Assembly (NCBI RefSeq): GCF_030410375.1 | Contig: NZ_JAUHHE010000018.1 | Location: 1 to 56,661, forward strand | Source of the DNA: Zwartia vadi | GTDB taxonomy: Bacteria; Pseudomonadota; Gammaproteobacteria; Burkholderiales; Burkholderiaceae_B | Direction of reading: 5' to 3' | Length of the DNA stretch: 56,661 bases | In this document: positions 17,208 to 26,943 of the stretch, one piece after another | Layout of the letters: each line of letters opens with the position of its first letter | Numbering within the stretch: position 1 is the first letter of the stretch | Notes under the pieces: generated by a model | What the model was told of the DNA's origin: nothing | Databases searched by the model: none | What the model saw: the letters and a program-made list of their open reading frames with translations, nothing else | Program-made: the position numbers and the translations under genes

Positions 17208-18420
17208 GCATTTGACAAAGAAACTCGATGCTATAGCTGAGCAGCATTTAACCAGGGTGTTGCGCGCTGCAGAATCGCCGACATCACCCCATCAAAATGT
17301 TCGCATTGCAGATGGTGTCGGCCAGCAAAGGCTAATGTTTTGCTCAAACGACTATCTGGGATTGGCATGCCACCCACGTATTGCCGAAGCTTTGGCCGAA
17401 GGTGCGCAAATTTGGGCGGGTGGTTCTGGAGCCTCGCATTTGATCAGCGGACATACGCTGGCACATGAGCAACTTGAAAACAGGCTAGCCTGCTGGTTTT
17501 CCCCTCACATTCCGCGAGCTCGCGTTTTGAGCTTTAGTACGGGCTACATGGCCAATCTGGCGGTGACTACCGCCTTGGGAGACTCTGAGGCCGAGTTCTT
17601 TTCTGACGAACTTAATCACGCATCTCTGATTGATGGTATGCGCTTGGCCAAAGCGCCCATTCGTCGCTACTCCCATTGCAATGTAGCCGAGTTGCGCAAT
17701 CTTCTGATGATCAGCACAGCGAAGGTCAAACTCATTATTAGTGACACCATTTTCAGCATGGACGGTGATATCGGTCCTTTGCCAGAGTTATTAGAGTTAG
17801 CTCAAAAGCATGATGCGTGGCTGATTCTCGACGATGCCCATGGCTTTGGTGTGCTGGGTGAGCTTGGACGAGGTGCTCTTGAACACTTTAAGTTATCCAG
17901 TGAGCGCATCATTCTGGTTGGCACTCTGGGCAAGTCGGCTGGTCTGTCAGGAGCTTTTGTGGCTGCACACGAGCGTGTCATCGAGTATTTGATACAGGTG
18001 GCTCGCACCTACATCTTCACAACCGCCTCCTTGCCGGCAGTCAGCCATGCGATGCTGACAAGCCTCGACCTCATCGAGGGAGATGTTGGCCAACAACGCC
18101 GCAGACACCTATTGGTATTGCAAAACCAATTACGTGAAGGCTTGACCAACTTGCTGGATCGTCACACCAATCTTGGTTGGCACTTGACCCATTCACCCAC
18201 GCCAGTTCAACCCCTCATCGTTGGCTCAAACGACGTCACGATGATTTTGTCCTCCGAACTGGAAAAGGCAGGATTGCGTGTTCCAGGCATTCGTCCGCCT
18301 ACGGTTCCTGAGGGACAAGCGCGATTACGCATCACTTTGTGTGCCACCCATACTGCAAGTGACATCGACCGACTGTTGCAGTCGCTGCAAGCGGCAGCGC
18401 GATACATGGAGAGCTCATGA
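17197..18420 (+). CDS. bioF: 8-amino-7-oxononanoate synthase
   Basis: 407 residues. A PLP enzyme of the alpha-oxoamine synthase family that joins pimeloyl-ACP or pimeloyl-CoA with L-alanine, the first step of the biotin ring pathway. It shows FCSNDYLGLA, GSGASHLISGH, DELNHASLIDG, DDAHGFGVLG and the PLP lysine in TLGKSAGLSG. Starts inside the end of bioA and ends in an ATGA overlap with bioD, so the operon is translationally coupled. Confidence 0.95.
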   Translation: MLLEHLTKKLDAIAEQHLTRVLRAAESPTSPHQNVRIADGVGQQRLMFCSNDYLGLACHPRIAEALAEGAQIWAGGSGASHLISGHTLAHEQLENRLACWFSPHIPRARVLSFSTGYMANLAVTTALGDSEAEFFSDELNHASLIDGMRLAKAPIRRYSHCNVAELRNLLMISTAKVKLIISDTIFSMDGDIGPLPELLELAQKHDAWLILDDAHGFGVLGELGRGALEHFKLSSERIILVGTLGKSAGLSGAFVAAHERVIEYLIQVARTYIFTTASLPAVSHAMLTSLDLIEGDVGQQRRRHLLVLQNQLREGLTNLLDRHTNLGWHLTHSPTPVQPLIVGSNDVTMILSSELEKAGLRVPGIRPPTVPEGQARLRITLCATHTASDIDRLLQSLQAAARYMESS

Positions 18421-19109
18421 GGGGATTTTTCGTTACGGGAACCGACACGGAAATTGGAAAGACCGCAATCACAGCTGGTCTGACCCATCTGGGGGCCAGT
18501 ATAGGACTGCGCAGCGCAGCCATCAAACCACTGGCTGCGGGCCAGGATTTTGTGGACAATCGCTGGATCAACGAGGACGTACTACGTCTACGTGCGGCCT
18601 CCAATCTTGAACTGACGGACGAACAGGTTGGGCCTTTGCAGCTGCGTACGCCTTGCGCGCCTCACATTGCGGCCAAACTCGAGGGGGTCATCATTAAACC
18701 CGAAGCGTTGCTTGCAGTCGTGCAGCAGACGCTGAATCTTTGTGACATCGGTTTCGTTGAAGGTGTTGGTGGTTTTCGAGTGCCACTTATCTCTGGCTGG
18801 GATACTGCTGACATGGCCGCAGATCTCCATTTGCCAGTCATTCTTGTGGTGGGCGTACGCCTTGGATGCATCAATCACGCTTTGCTGACCGCTGAGGCCA
18901 TTTACTCACGTGGATTGAATTTGGCTGGCTGGGTTGCCAATACCGTTGATCCCTCAATGCTCTATATTGAAGATAATCTGGCTGCTTTGTCGACCGAACT
19001 AAATGCTCCTTGCTGGGGGCAGGTGCCTCGCTTGCAAAATCCCAATCCTGCGGCTGTTGCCGCTCATTTGAGCCTGAGCGCCTTGCGTCAGGCTATGGAA
19101 ATCGTATGA
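18417..19109 (+). CDS. bioD: dethiobiotin synthetase
   Basis: 230 residues. An ATP-dependent carboxylase that closes the ureido ring of dethiobiotin. The P-loop [12 protein letters not shown] lies at residues 7-18; [10 protein letters not shown] is the second conserved motif. ATGA overlaps at both ends couple it to bioF and bioB. Confidence 0.95.
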   Translation: MRGFFVTGTDTEIGKTAITAGLTHLGASIGLRSAAIKPLAAGQDFVDNRWINEDVLRLRAASNLELTDEQVGPLQLRTPCAPHIAAKLEGVIIKPEALLAVVQQTLNLCDIGFVEGVGGFRVPLISGWDTADMAADLHLPVILVVGVRLGCINHALLTAEAIYSRGLNLAGWVANTVDPSMLYIEDNLAALSTELNAPCWGQVPRLQNPNPAAVAAHLSLSALRQAMEIV

Positions 19110-20128
19110 ACACCAATCAAATCAATACGCTGACATCGACGACTGATGCTGATCGCCTTAACACCAAACCGTGGACGGTTGATGAAGTGGCTGCATTGTT
19201 TGAGCTACCGTTCAACGACCTGATCTTCCGTGCGCAGCAGATTCATCGAGAAAATTTTGACCCCAATGCGATTCAGCTCTCCACGTTGCTGTCCATCAAG
19301 ACAGGGGGCTGTGAAGAGGACTGCAAATATTGCCCGCAATCCGCTCATTTCGATACTGGCCTGAAAGCCGAAAAATTACTTCCGCTTGATGAGGTTTTGG
19401 ATGCGGCTCGTGCGGCCAAAGCCAGTGGAGCCACGCGCTTTTGCATGGGAGCGGCATGGCGCTCTCCCAAACAACGTCACATCGAACAGATTGGAGAAAT
19501 GATAAGCGAAGTCAAAGCACTGGGGCTGGAGACCTGCCTGACCGCTGGCATGCTTGATGATGTGCAGGCTGATCAACTTAAGGACGCTGGGCTAGACTAC
19601 TACAACCATAATCTGGACACTTCCCCCGAATTCTATGGCCAGATTATTACGACCCGAACCTATCAGGATCGACTCGATACCCTTGGGCGTGTTCGAGATG
19701 CAGGGCTCAAAGTGTGCACCGGCGGCATTGTCGGTATGGGGGAAACGCGTCGTCAACGCGCCGGCTTGATTGTCCAGCTCGCTAACCTGGCTCCCTATCC
19801 TGAATCCGTGCCTATTAATAATTTGGTGCAAGTAGAAGGCACCCCGTTGGCAGGAACTCAGAGATTGGACCCATTTGAGTTTGTCCGCATGATCGCCGTT
19901 GCGCGTATCTGTATGCCACGATCCATGGTTCGATTGTCAGCAGGGCGGGAAGATATGCCAGAAAGTTTGCAATCCCTGTGTTTCCTGGCAGGTGCTAACA
20001 GCATGTTCTATGGAGATCGATTGCTGACAACAAGCAATCCTCAGGCTGAGAAGGATCGGCTTCTCTTGAGTCGTTTGGGTATGCACTGTGCTACCGAAAC
20101 GGATAGCAAGCTGAAAGTCATCAACTAA
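19106..20128 (+). CDS. bioB: biotin synthase, radical SAM
   Basis: 340 residues. It inserts sulfur into dethiobiotin. The radical SAM cluster motif is [13 protein letters not shown] (C-x3-C-x2-C), followed by conserved [22 protein letters not shown] and AGANSMFYG. The start ATG overlaps the bioD stop, which rules out the longer frame from 19010. It is the last gene of bioAFDB; no bioC or bioH is nearby. Confidence 0.96.
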   Translation: MNTNQINTLTSTTDADRLNTKPWTVDEVAALFELPFNDLIFRAQQIHRENFDPNAIQLSTLLSIKTGGCEEDCKYCPQSAHFDTGLKAEKLLPLDEVLDAARAAKASGATRFCMGAAWRSPKQRHIEQIGEMISEVKALGLETCLTAGMLDDVQADQLKDAGLDYYNHNLDTSPEFYGQIITTRTYQDRLDTLGRVRDAGLKVCTGGIVGMGETRRQRAGLIVQLANLAPYPESVPINNLVQVEGTPLAGTQRLDPFEFVRMIAVARICMPRSMVRLSAGREDMPESLQSLCFLAGANSMFYGDRLLTTSNPQAEKDRLLLSRLGMHCATETDSKLKVIN

Positions 20129-20145
20129 CCACCCTGAGAATCGTT

Positions 20146-20186
20146 ATGGCTGTTATTTGTGCGAGCATGACACTTATAACGGCCAT
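20146..20186 (+). terminator. possible terminator hairpin after bioB
   Basis: ATGGCTGTTAT pairs with ATAACGGCCAT (one G-U or mismatch position) around a 19-base loop, 17 bases after the bioB stop. No T run follows, so intrinsic termination is uncertain. The rest of the gap to 20348 shows nothing. Confidence 0.3.
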
Positions 20187-20348
20187 CTGCTTGTCTCACG
20201 CACAATAATTACGCAACAGTAAAACAAGCATCAATTTGAATAGGAGGCTTTGTAAAGAATCATGCAAGAGTCACAGATGGAAATATTTTGCAATATCGGC
20301 AGCCTTCGGCTGGACTCTGTGACAAACGTTGCACCTGATCCAGTCAGC

Positions 20349-20582
20349 TTAGTTACTGTTTTTGTTCTTGTCCCACAGATAGCCACCTAGAGAGCCGGCT
20401 GCTGCGCCGCCAACAGCACCCCAGATAGGGTTCCCACCGGCAATTGCGGTGATACCAGCACCTGCGGCCGCGCCGATTGCGCCACCAGAAAGGGTTGATT
20501 GCTGGGATGCGTTCATATTGCTGCAACCGGTGGACAACGTCAGCGCAGTGCAGAGTGGCAAAATCATCAATGCTTTTTTCAT
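20349..20582 (-). CDS. glycine-zipper outer-membrane lipoprotein
   Basis: 77 residues from ATG at 20582. A lipoprotein signal with lipobox STGC precedes a glycine-zipper segment (GGAIGAAAGAGITAIAGG, WGAVGGAAAGSLGGYLWD), as in YMGG/OsmB-like proteins. Such proteins sit in the envelope and are often stress-induced; the exact role is unknown. It lies just downstream of the Tai-like gene on the same strand. Confidence 0.75.
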   Translation of the reverse strand: MKKALMILPLCTALTLSTGCSNMNASQQSTLSGGAIGAAAGAGITAIAGGNPIWGAVGGAAAGSLGGYLWDKNKNSN

Positions 20583-20636
20583 TGTGTGAATCCTAATTTT
20601 CCTGAATTTGTTAGTCGAGAGAGGGCGATTCAATGC

Positions 20637-21002
20637 TTAGCCCTTTTTGCAGGGGTAGGTTTCGCCAAGGTAGCGCAGGATCGTATCTGCAGCCGACAAC
20701 TGGTTGAACTTCGGGTTGGCAGCTGTCCATTGGATGAAATTATCAAGATGTTCCTGACGACTTAGTCTTGTGCCCTCAGCGCAGATAAAAGGTGGCGCCT
20801 TTTTCTCGTGACGCGAAATCAGGTATGTTTCAAAGACGCCCTGTCCGAAGCCGTGGCAGAAGTTCTGCGCAGCAACATCACTTCGCTGCTGGCAAATAGA
20901 AACTAATTGCGCAGTGGACGTTGATGCTTTGGGCTGTTGTTCCGCCATGGCGGTCGAAGCGCTAGCAAAAGCTAGGCAGGTTAGGGCAATTATTTTCTTC
21001 AT
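20637..21002 (-). CDS. Rap1a/Tai-family secreted protein
   Basis: 121 residues: signal peptide (to about AMAEQ), then a Rap1a/Tai-like domain with the pattern VSICQQRSDVAAQNFCHGFGQGV and later Cys residues in FICAEG and TYPCKKG, giving likely disulfides. Members with experimental work are immunity proteins against type VI secretion amidase toxins, but no toxin or T6SS gene is nearby, so an orphan or different role is likely. A conserved 61-bp element (21059-21119) lies just upstream. Confidence 0.65.
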   Translation of the reverse strand: MKKIIALTCLAFASASTAMAEQQPKASTSTAQLVSICQQRSDVAAQNFCHGFGQGVFETYLISRHEKKAPPFICAEGTRLSRQEHLDNFIQWTAANPKFNQLSAADTILRYLGETYPCKKG

Positions 21003-21058
21003 CGATTGCTCTCAGGTTACAGCCTGATCATTCAAGTCAAGCGTGGAATAAATATCAG

Positions 21059-21119
21059 AAGGAAATAAGTTACCAAAGTGACTTTACACTGGCAAGCTAT
21101 GTCCGCCCAATTTGGGTGA
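21059..21119 (-). repeat. 61-bp upstream element, copy B
   Basis: On the minus strand it reads CACCCAAATTGGGCGGA, then GCTTGCCAG and TTGGTAA, about 80 percent identical to 23013-23074. It ends 57 bases before the start of the Tai-like gene. The core CCCAAATTGGG is palindromic, as expected for an operator. Confidence 0.55.
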
Positions 21120-21194
21120 GAATCGATATCGCTTTTGAGGAAACATGCCGTTTCGATTTCATTCCGCTCGCCATTTACTCCTTGTGACTTTACA

Positions 21195-21974
21195 TTAGAA
21201 AAAGTACTTAACGGATGCACTGACGCCACCCATGTCCTGCAGATCACCAAATGTTTTATTGATTCCGATGGTAGCTGCCCAGTTCGCTGTAAATTGTTTG
21301 TTGAGATCGACTTTGAAAAAAGTCCATTGCGCGCGATCAGGTAGTTGCCCCCATGATTGACGCGCTTCGCCAACTAAGGCCCAGCCGTTGTCCAATATGA
21401 AAATTGGCATAAAACGTATTTCTCTCACGGTGTAATTTTGCAGATCACTCGAAGCGCTCGTCACATTTGTTTGCTGATTGAGTGAGGTGTTGTATCCACC
21501 AATTGAATTTGAGGTTTTAGCGACGAATGCAGTAATGAATCGGTTGGACCAAGGTTTGACTGCAAGTGCGCCAACACCCAACAAATAACGGCCTTTGCCA
21601 AGAGCATCAGAGCTGGCTAAAGGCAAGACGACCTCGGCTGACGCTCCAATTGTCCACCCTCCTAGCGGAACCATGTATCTGAATCGCGAAAACAGATCGC
21701 CGTTTCCTGACGTGTTGAAGCCCGGTGAATTGATGTTGATCGCAAAAGGCATTTCAAAATTTACGCCAGTTTGATCGTTCAGTTTTTTATCGAATTTGAC
21801 CGTCGTTGTGTTCGAGTTTCCGCCTCCGTTCAGGCGAACAAAGTCATTGATCAGATCTATGCGTGTATCGATTTCGGCAGGATTCACACCACGAGACTGA
21901 ACGCTTTGTGCATTGCTATCTAAATAATAAAAGCAGCAGGAAAGAAATAGGACTTGAACGAATTTCATCGCCAT
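21195..21974 (-). CDS. outer-membrane beta-barrel protein, transporter-like
   Basis: 259 residues with a signal peptide ending near SNAQ. Alternating strands rich in Phe, Tyr and Gly and a C-terminal aromatic end (SASVKYFF) mark an outer-membrane barrel, similar in style to MetA-pathway or transporter family barrels that import aromatic or hydrophobic compounds. AAGG before the ATG supports the start. It follows the SDR gene after 16 bases on the same strand, so the two are probably cotranscribed. Confidence 0.65.
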   Translation of the reverse strand: MAMKFVQVLFLSCCFYYLDSNAQSVQSRGVNPAEIDTRIDLINDFVRLNGGGNSNTTTVKFDKKLNDQTGVNFEMPFAININSPGFNTSGNGDLFSRFRYMVPLGGWTIGASAEVVLPLASSDALGKGRYLLGVGALAVKPWSNRFITAFVAKTSNSIGGYNTSLNQQTNVTSASSDLQNYTVREIRFMPIFILDNGWALVGEARQSWGQLPDRAQWTFFKVDLNKQFTANWAATIGINKTFGDLQDMGGVSASVKYFF

Positions 21975-21990
21975 GATTACCTTTTTTGTT

Positions 21991-22917
21991 TTAGTAGGTT
22001 GTCCATCCCCCGTCAGTTGCCCATGTGGCTCCTGTCAGGTTTGATGCATCATCCGACAGGAGATATAAGATGGTTGATGCTTGCTCCCAAGGCGTGGCCA
22101 TACGATTTTTCATATCTGATATGCCTAACAAACTTAGTGTTTTGGCCATCGATGTATTAGGGATATCCGCCGCAAGTGGATCTGCAGCACGCTCTTGCTC
22201 AAGCGCCATGACCTTTTTGAATGCGGCATCGGTCATAGGGGTTTGTGTACCGGCCATATTGACTGAGTTCACGCGAATACCATAGGGTGCGTAATCGATC
22301 GCCGCATTGCGTGTAATTCCTGTCACCGCATGTTTGCTTGCAACATATGCGGGTGACCCACCAAGACCGATCAGTCCTGCAATTGAGCCGACATTCACAA
22401 TGGCACCGCCTTGCCCCTGCGTAAGCATTTGGCGTAATTCAACTCGCATGGATTTGAACATGCCCGTGATATTGACAGCCATCACCTGATCCCAATAGGC
22501 GTCGCTTGCTTCGTGTATGGGGGCGAATAACAAATCACGTTGTTGATCCAGATCAAAGGTGTCTCCTGGAGGAATACCATCCATGACCCCAGCTGCATTG
22601 ACTGCAAAATCAAGACTACCGAAAATAGCTAACGCATGATCGATCATTTTCTGATTGTCGGCATTATTGCGCACGTCTGCGTGAACAAAAGTACTCTGAC
22701 CTCCTTCATCAGAAATGATCTTTTGAGTTTCAGACCCTTGGCGATCGAGCAGGTCCGCAATCACAACATTCGCACCTTCCCGTGCCGCGCGAATTGCTGT
22801 AGCACGTCCAATACCTCTTGCTGCACCTGTAATCAGAATAGTTTTATTGATGAATCTGTTTGGTACAAAATATGCTGGATCGATGGGTTTCACATCTTTT
22901 TGGCTGGCTTTGATCAT
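21991..22917 (-). CDS. short-chain dehydrogenase/reductase (SDR)
   Basis: 308 residues, a classical SDR. The cofactor motif TGAARGIG and the D of VIADLLD suggest NAD(H) preference; NAAG, the catalytic Ser in VGSIAG, and YVASK (Tyr and Lys) complete the active site. It is longer than the usual 250 residues, with an extra 24 at the N-terminus and an insert near 120-140. Substrate unknown. It shares an operon with the barrel protein, which fits uptake and oxidation of a small hydrophobic alcohol, but that is inference. Confidence 0.8.
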   Translation of the reverse strand: MIKASQKDVKPIDPAYFVPNRFINKTILITGAARGIGRATAIRAAREGANVVIADLLDRQGSETQKIISDEGGQSTFVHADVRNNADNQKMIDHALAIFGSLDFAVNAAGVMDGIPPGDTFDLDQQRDLLFAPIHEASDAYWDQVMAVNITGMFKSMRVELRQMLTQGQGGAIVNVGSIAGLIGLGGSPAYVASKHAVTGITRNAAIDYAPYGIRVNSVNMAGTQTPMTDAAFKKVMALEQERAADPLAADIPNTSMAKTLSLLGISDMKNRMATPWEQASTILYLLSDDASNLTGATWATDGGWTTY

Positions 22918-23012
22918 GGAAGCCTCTATTGATTAAACGAAATGGGGGGAGCGCAAAACAGACGCGTGCGTAACGTCATTCTGTCGCAAAGCGATCAATT
23001 AGGATATGCAGC

Positions 23013-23074
23013 TTCGCCCAAATTGGGCGGAAAGGGCTTGCCAGAGCAAGGTTGCATTGGTAATTTGTATTCCT
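23013..23074 (+). repeat. 61-bp upstream element, copy A
   Basis: Contains CGCCCAAATTGGGCG, a palindrome with 7-base arms, and the blocks GCTTGCCAG and TTGGTAA shared with 21059-21119. It ends 21 bases before the start of the DUF1254 gene. The two copies face outwards from the SDR/barrel pair. It may be a shared operator for a regulator such as the one at 26014-26517. Confidence 0.55.
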
Positions 23075-23095
23075 ATCAATCTAGGTAATTCCTCA

Positions 23096-24559
23096 ATGAA
23101 ACGATTGTGTTTGTTAGCTGGCGTTATGTATGTGCTGATTGCATCGGTTGCTGCGCAGGCCAGAGAATTATCTCAATGGAATCCTTTGTATCTTGATACA
23201 AGCATTCGTCCCGAATATGCCCAGCGCTACAAAATTGATTTTGAAGAGGATATGGCATCTGTCGGGTATCTGTATTCCATTCCTGCTTTTTTGCATTTCA
23301 GGCAACGTTATGAATTTTTGAGTAATTTTCAAAAATACATGGGTGATCAGGGCAATCCATTTGGCCAGTTTTTGTTGTTACGGCAACCAACTTCGCCTGC
23401 AACCGCCGATACCATGCCTAATTACGACACGTTGTATGGCGTCACATTTCTAGAGCTTGACGCGCATCCAGTAGTTCTCGAAGTACCTGCGATTCCAGAT
23501 CGTTATTATTCGTTTGCTTTGGTCGATTCATATTTTTACAATTTTGATTACATCGGTTCGCGCACGGTCGGACAAAAGGCAGGGCGTTATCTGATTGTTG
23601 GACCAAATTGGAAAGGAACCCAGCCAAGGGGTATCGATCGAATTTACCGCGCACCAACTAATTCAATTCTGATTTACCAGCGGATTTATTTTCGGAATCT
23701 TTTGGATGTACCGACTGTCAATAAAATTCAGGACCAAATTCGGCTTGTGCCGTTGGAGGTTTATTTAAATTCTTCAGCCAAGGTAATTCAACCGGATGTT
23801 GCTGGGTTTCTAAAACCAAATCCTTTGACTGTTAAAAGTGTGAGTGACGTTCTCAGGATCACGAATCAGTACATGGCGCAAAATCCTCCGCCTGTTGAAG
23901 ATCGCTCATTGACAGCGTATTTCGCTCCAATGGGGGTTGGGCCTGGTTTGCAGTTGCCTGTAACCGCTGAAATGACTGCCGCCCTTGAACGGGGCGCGTT
24001 GAAAGCAAGCCAGACGATGAGTGCACTTGCACTGTCAGGGTTTCCAGTCAGGAATGGATGGCAAATTCCGCCCGCAAGTGTCGGCGAACGAGGCGGTTCG
24101 GGTGGTATGGCGATGCAAGCAATGATTCAATTGCGCTCGATAGGTGTCAATAGCTCAGCCGAGGCTGTTTACTACAATGCGTTTACGGATATTCACCACC
24201 AACCGCTTGATGGTGCGACATCCTATCGAATCAGATTTGAACGAAATCAGATCCCCCCTGTAGATACCAGAAAATTCGGATTCTGGTCCATCACAATTTA
24301 TGACCGAACAGACTTGCGTTTGATTTCTAATGTTGAAAATAAGTATCTAGTCCGTTCGGGTGATCCACTTGTATACGATGCAGATGGTTCTTTAACGCTT
24401 TATATTCAACCCGATGCTCCGTCTGACGCAGCATTACGTGCGAACTGGCTACCTTCACCGCGCAACTCAGAGTTTATTCTGATGTTACGAGCATATGTGG
24501 GGGCTCAAAGCATTGTGACGGGTCAGTATGTTCCTCCTGCCGTGGTGTCCGCGCAGTGA
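23096..24559 (+). CDS. secreted DUF1254/DUF1214 protein
   Basis: 487 residues with a signal peptide (to about AAQA). The N-terminal half has DUF1254 features (MPNYDTLYGVTFLELD, VVLEVPAIPDRYYSFALVDSY); the C-terminal half has DUF1214 features (FWSITIYDRTDLRLISN, LTLYIQPDAPS, NWLPSP). These two domains commonly occur together in periplasmic proteins of unknown function. The ATG at 23096 gives a clean signal peptide; the longer frame runs through the upstream repeat. Its stop overlaps the start of the next gene by 4 bases. Confidence 0.85.
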   Translation: MKRLCLLAGVMYVLIASVAAQARELSQWNPLYLDTSIRPEYAQRYKIDFEEDMASVGYLYSIPAFLHFRQRYEFLSNFQKYMGDQGNPFGQFLLLRQPTSPATADTMPNYDTLYGVTFLELDAHPVVLEVPAIPDRYYSFALVDSYFYNFDYIGSRTVGQKAGRYLIVGPNWKGTQPRGIDRIYRAPTNSILIYQRIYFRNLLDVPTVNKIQDQIRLVPLEVYLNSSAKVIQPDVAGFLKPNPLTVKSVSDVLRITNQYMAQNPPPVEDRSLTAYFAPMGVGPGLQLPVTAEMTAALERGALKASQTMSALALSGFPVRNGWQIPPASVGERGGSGGMAMQAMIQLRSIGVNSSAEAVYYNAFTDIHHQPLDGATSYRIRFERNQIPPVDTRKFGFWSITIYDRTDLRLISNVENKYLVRSGDPLVYDADGSLTLYIQPDAPSDAALRANWLPSPRNSEFILMLRAYVGAQSIVTGQYVPPAVVSAQ

Positions 24560-26010
24560 GATTTCGATATGCTTTATTTGCTCTCACTTTCGCTATTGTC
24601 GCGCCGCTGAACACAACAACGCTGGCACAGACTCTTCCTACAGGTTCCAGTTTGCCCGATGGTGGCTTACGGTGGGAGTCAGGGGCTTTCAAATCGGTTT
24701 TGGGATTGGATGCCAATCTGTACGGTTATGCGATGCGTGGTACCTGGTGGGGGTTGAGCAGGGTCCCTGCACCAGAGTTCAATACGAATAAGAATTGGGG
24801 AGAGCTTTGGTTGCAGCCAAGATTGAATGCAACGTACGACCTTGCACCCGATCATGTTTTGTATATGGGCCTATCTTTTGGTGTGACACGCGATATGGGT
24901 GGTAATGCGTTTGATTACTGGAATCAGGGAGCGGGGCTAGTCGAAAATGCGTTTGTCGGTTATCGGGCTGGAACAAAAGAAAATGGATTTCTCGATGTTT
25001 CTGTAGGCAGTCAACCATTTTCGCTTGGTTCGGGCATGGTGATTTTTGGTGGTGCAATCAATGGTAGTGAGTGGGGGAACGCTGCATCCTATAAACGCTC
25101 CGCATGGAATAAAACCGCAGTAGCTAAGGTAGGAATGGGGGAGTTTGTTTCACAGGCTTTCTGGCTGCAGCCTAATGAGCCTGAATCAATCCGAAGTCAA
25201 ACGACGCTCGTTGGTGGTTCTCTCGAGTGGCAAGGCTCTGACACGAGTCGTGCTGGCTTTGCATATATCTACGTTCCCAGCTCAAATTATTTCTATCCTG
25301 GAGACGCTGCGCCTTTTGCCTTTTTGGAGCAGGGTAGACAAGGCCTGAGTGTTTATCATGGCTGGAGTGATTTGAAAGGACCTCTTGGCTTGCCATCGCA
25401 GTTTTCATTCCGTGGCGAGTTTGCCATCGAACAAGGTAAGGTTACGCGTGTCACGGGTGAGGAAAGCCCGATACAGGCTTATGCCTGGTTTGCCGGGGTT
25501 GGATATTTTTTCGATAAGCTGCCATGGACACCTCGACTATCATATGGTTTTGCATATTTTTCCGGTAACAAGCCCGGTAGTGATGTGTATGGACGATTTG
25601 ACCCACTTTATTACGGAAACGGTCTAGATAACTGGTGGTTTGGTGCAAATGGGGCCTATGCGTATATCAATGCCAATGTTCAGTTCAACCGAATCACACT
25701 TGATTTATTTCCTACGCAGCAAGACATCGTTAAATTGCAGTTTGTGAACGCACAAGTTGCCCAGATCGGCAGTCCGGTGCAGTTCGGTCAGTCGGGACAA
25801 TTTGCGAATGGTAACTTTGTGGTTGGTCCTCAGCAAAAGGGGTTGAGCAATGAATATATGCTCCAATATGTTCATCTATTGACGCCTAAGATTGCCTATA
25901 GCGCTTACATCACATACAACACGCCTAGCGACGCACTCAAAGAAATGAGTGCGTCAGGAACCGCTAAAAATTGGGTGACTGTCGGAACAGGCATCAGTAT
26001 GAGCTTCTGA
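24556..26010 (+). CDS. outer-membrane porin-like barrel
   Basis: 484 residues. Signal peptide ends near TLAQ. Many amphipathic strands with aromatic girdles (WGELWLQPRLNATYD, FSFRGEFAIEQG) and a C-terminal Phe (GISMSF) mark a porin or alginate-export-like barrel. It starts as GTG or ATG overlapping the DUF1254 stop, so the pair is one operon: a periplasmic binding or processing protein plus an outer-membrane channel. Cargo unknown. Confidence 0.75.
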   Translation: MRFRYALFALTFAIVAPLNTTTLAQTLPTGSSLPDGGLRWESGAFKSVLGLDANLYGYAMRGTWWGLSRVPAPEFNTNKNWGELWLQPRLNATYDLAPDHVLYMGLSFGVTRDMGGNAFDYWNQGAGLVENAFVGYRAGTKENGFLDVSVGSQPFSLGSGMVIFGGAINGSEWGNAASYKRSAWNKTAVAKVGMGEFVSQAFWLQPNEPESIRSQTTLVGGSLEWQGSDTSRAGFAYIYVPSSNYFYPGDAAPFAFLEQGRQGLSVYHGWSDLKGPLGLPSQFSFRGEFAIEQGKVTRVTGEESPIQAYAWFAGVGYFFDKLPWTPRLSYGFAYFSGNKPGSDVYGRFDPLYYGNGLDNWWFGANGAYAYINANVQFNRITLDLFPTQQDIVKLQFVNAQVAQIGSPVQFGQSGQFANGNFVVGPQQKGLSNEYMLQYVHLLTPKIAYSAYITYNTPSDALKEMSASGTAKNWVTVGTGISMSF

Positions 26011-26013
26011 TGA

Positions 26014-26517
26014 TTAGTTCAACTTAACTTGTGACAGTAGTGCTTCGAGTTGTTTTGATGTGTTTATCAATTGTCGGGCTGTTTCGATTGTAAATTCGAT
26101 TGCATCTTGGGTCACGCCAGTTTCCTGAATCACCCAATGTCCATTGCTTGTTTTGGTGACTTTGCCAGCCTCCTGGAGCTTGATCAGTCTGCGTCGGACA
26201 GTTTCCCTTGGTAAGCTCGATACAACTGAAACATCTATCAAGCGAACAGGGGTTAATTTTGCTGTATATGTCCCATCCGGGTTCATAATATCTTCTGGAG
26301 TAATGCCAGGATGCATATCGCGCGATACGTTCATATGGGCCAAAATTCCCCATATAAAGCTCGTTTCTAAATCTAGCCCTACACCGGAGCTGACGCGACG
26401 CATATGGTTAATGATGTGCCGATTGCAAATAAACGCGGCTAGTGAGAAGACTTTAGTAAATCGCTCTGAGAATTCTTCCATGTTTTGATCTTCTTTTTGT
26501 GAAACCCAGATTTTCAT
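26014..26517 (-). CDS. winged-helix transcriptional regulator
   Basis: 167 residues (or 155 from a second Met at 26481). The central region LIDVSVVSSLPRETVRRRLIKLQEAGKVTKTSNGHWVI is a winged helix-turn-helix of the MarR/IclR kind. It faces the barrel operon, only 3 bases past its stop, and probably controls it and the SDR pair. Effector unknown. Confidence 0.6.
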   Translation of the reverse strand: MKIWVSQKEDQNMEEFSERFTKVFSLAAFICNRHIINHMRRVSSGVGLDLETSFIWGILAHMNVSRDMHPGITPEDIMNPDGTYTAKLTPVRLIDVSVVSSLPRETVRRRLIKLQEAGKVTKTSNGHWVIQETGVTQDAIEFTIETARQLINTSKQLEALLSQVKLN

Positions 26518-26571
26518 CCAAGTAGTTCATCACGTGAATGGTTTAAATGCTAGTTTGATATCGTCTCATTA

Positions 26572-26940
26572 TTATTTACTCGGCTGCATTTTAGAAAGCG
26601 GCACTAGCATAGGCCCACCAACTAATTTGAAAATCATATCCCCATTCTCCGCAAACTGCATGATGGCATAAGCACCATTCCCCAGGTTGCTTTGACCAAA
26701 AATAGTTCTATGTACGACCTCACCTCTTGTCCAAACATGCTTGAACTGGTGTTTAACATGGTCCCATTCAACGCGCTCCGTACCAACAGGAGGCGCACTT
26801 AACGGACCATTCATCAATACATCGACCATTTTGTCTGGATGACCTTTTGGGATCATGTTACTAACAACAAAAGCACCCCAACCATTGACCACAACAGACT
26901 GCTCGGATTGGACCCACTCGACATTATCTGGCTGGCCCGC
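26572..26940 (-). pseudogene. C-terminal part of a secreted or sugar-lactonase-like protein
   Basis: A frame open from 26943 to a stop at 26572 (about 123 codons), with no plausible start until a GTG at 26892. The sequence (DNVEWVQSEQSVVVNGWGAF, TERVEWDHVKHQFKHVW) has the look of the last blades of a beta-propeller, but I cannot name the family. The 5' part is missing, so I treat it as a remnant. Confidence 0.4.
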
Positions 26941-26943
26941 AGT

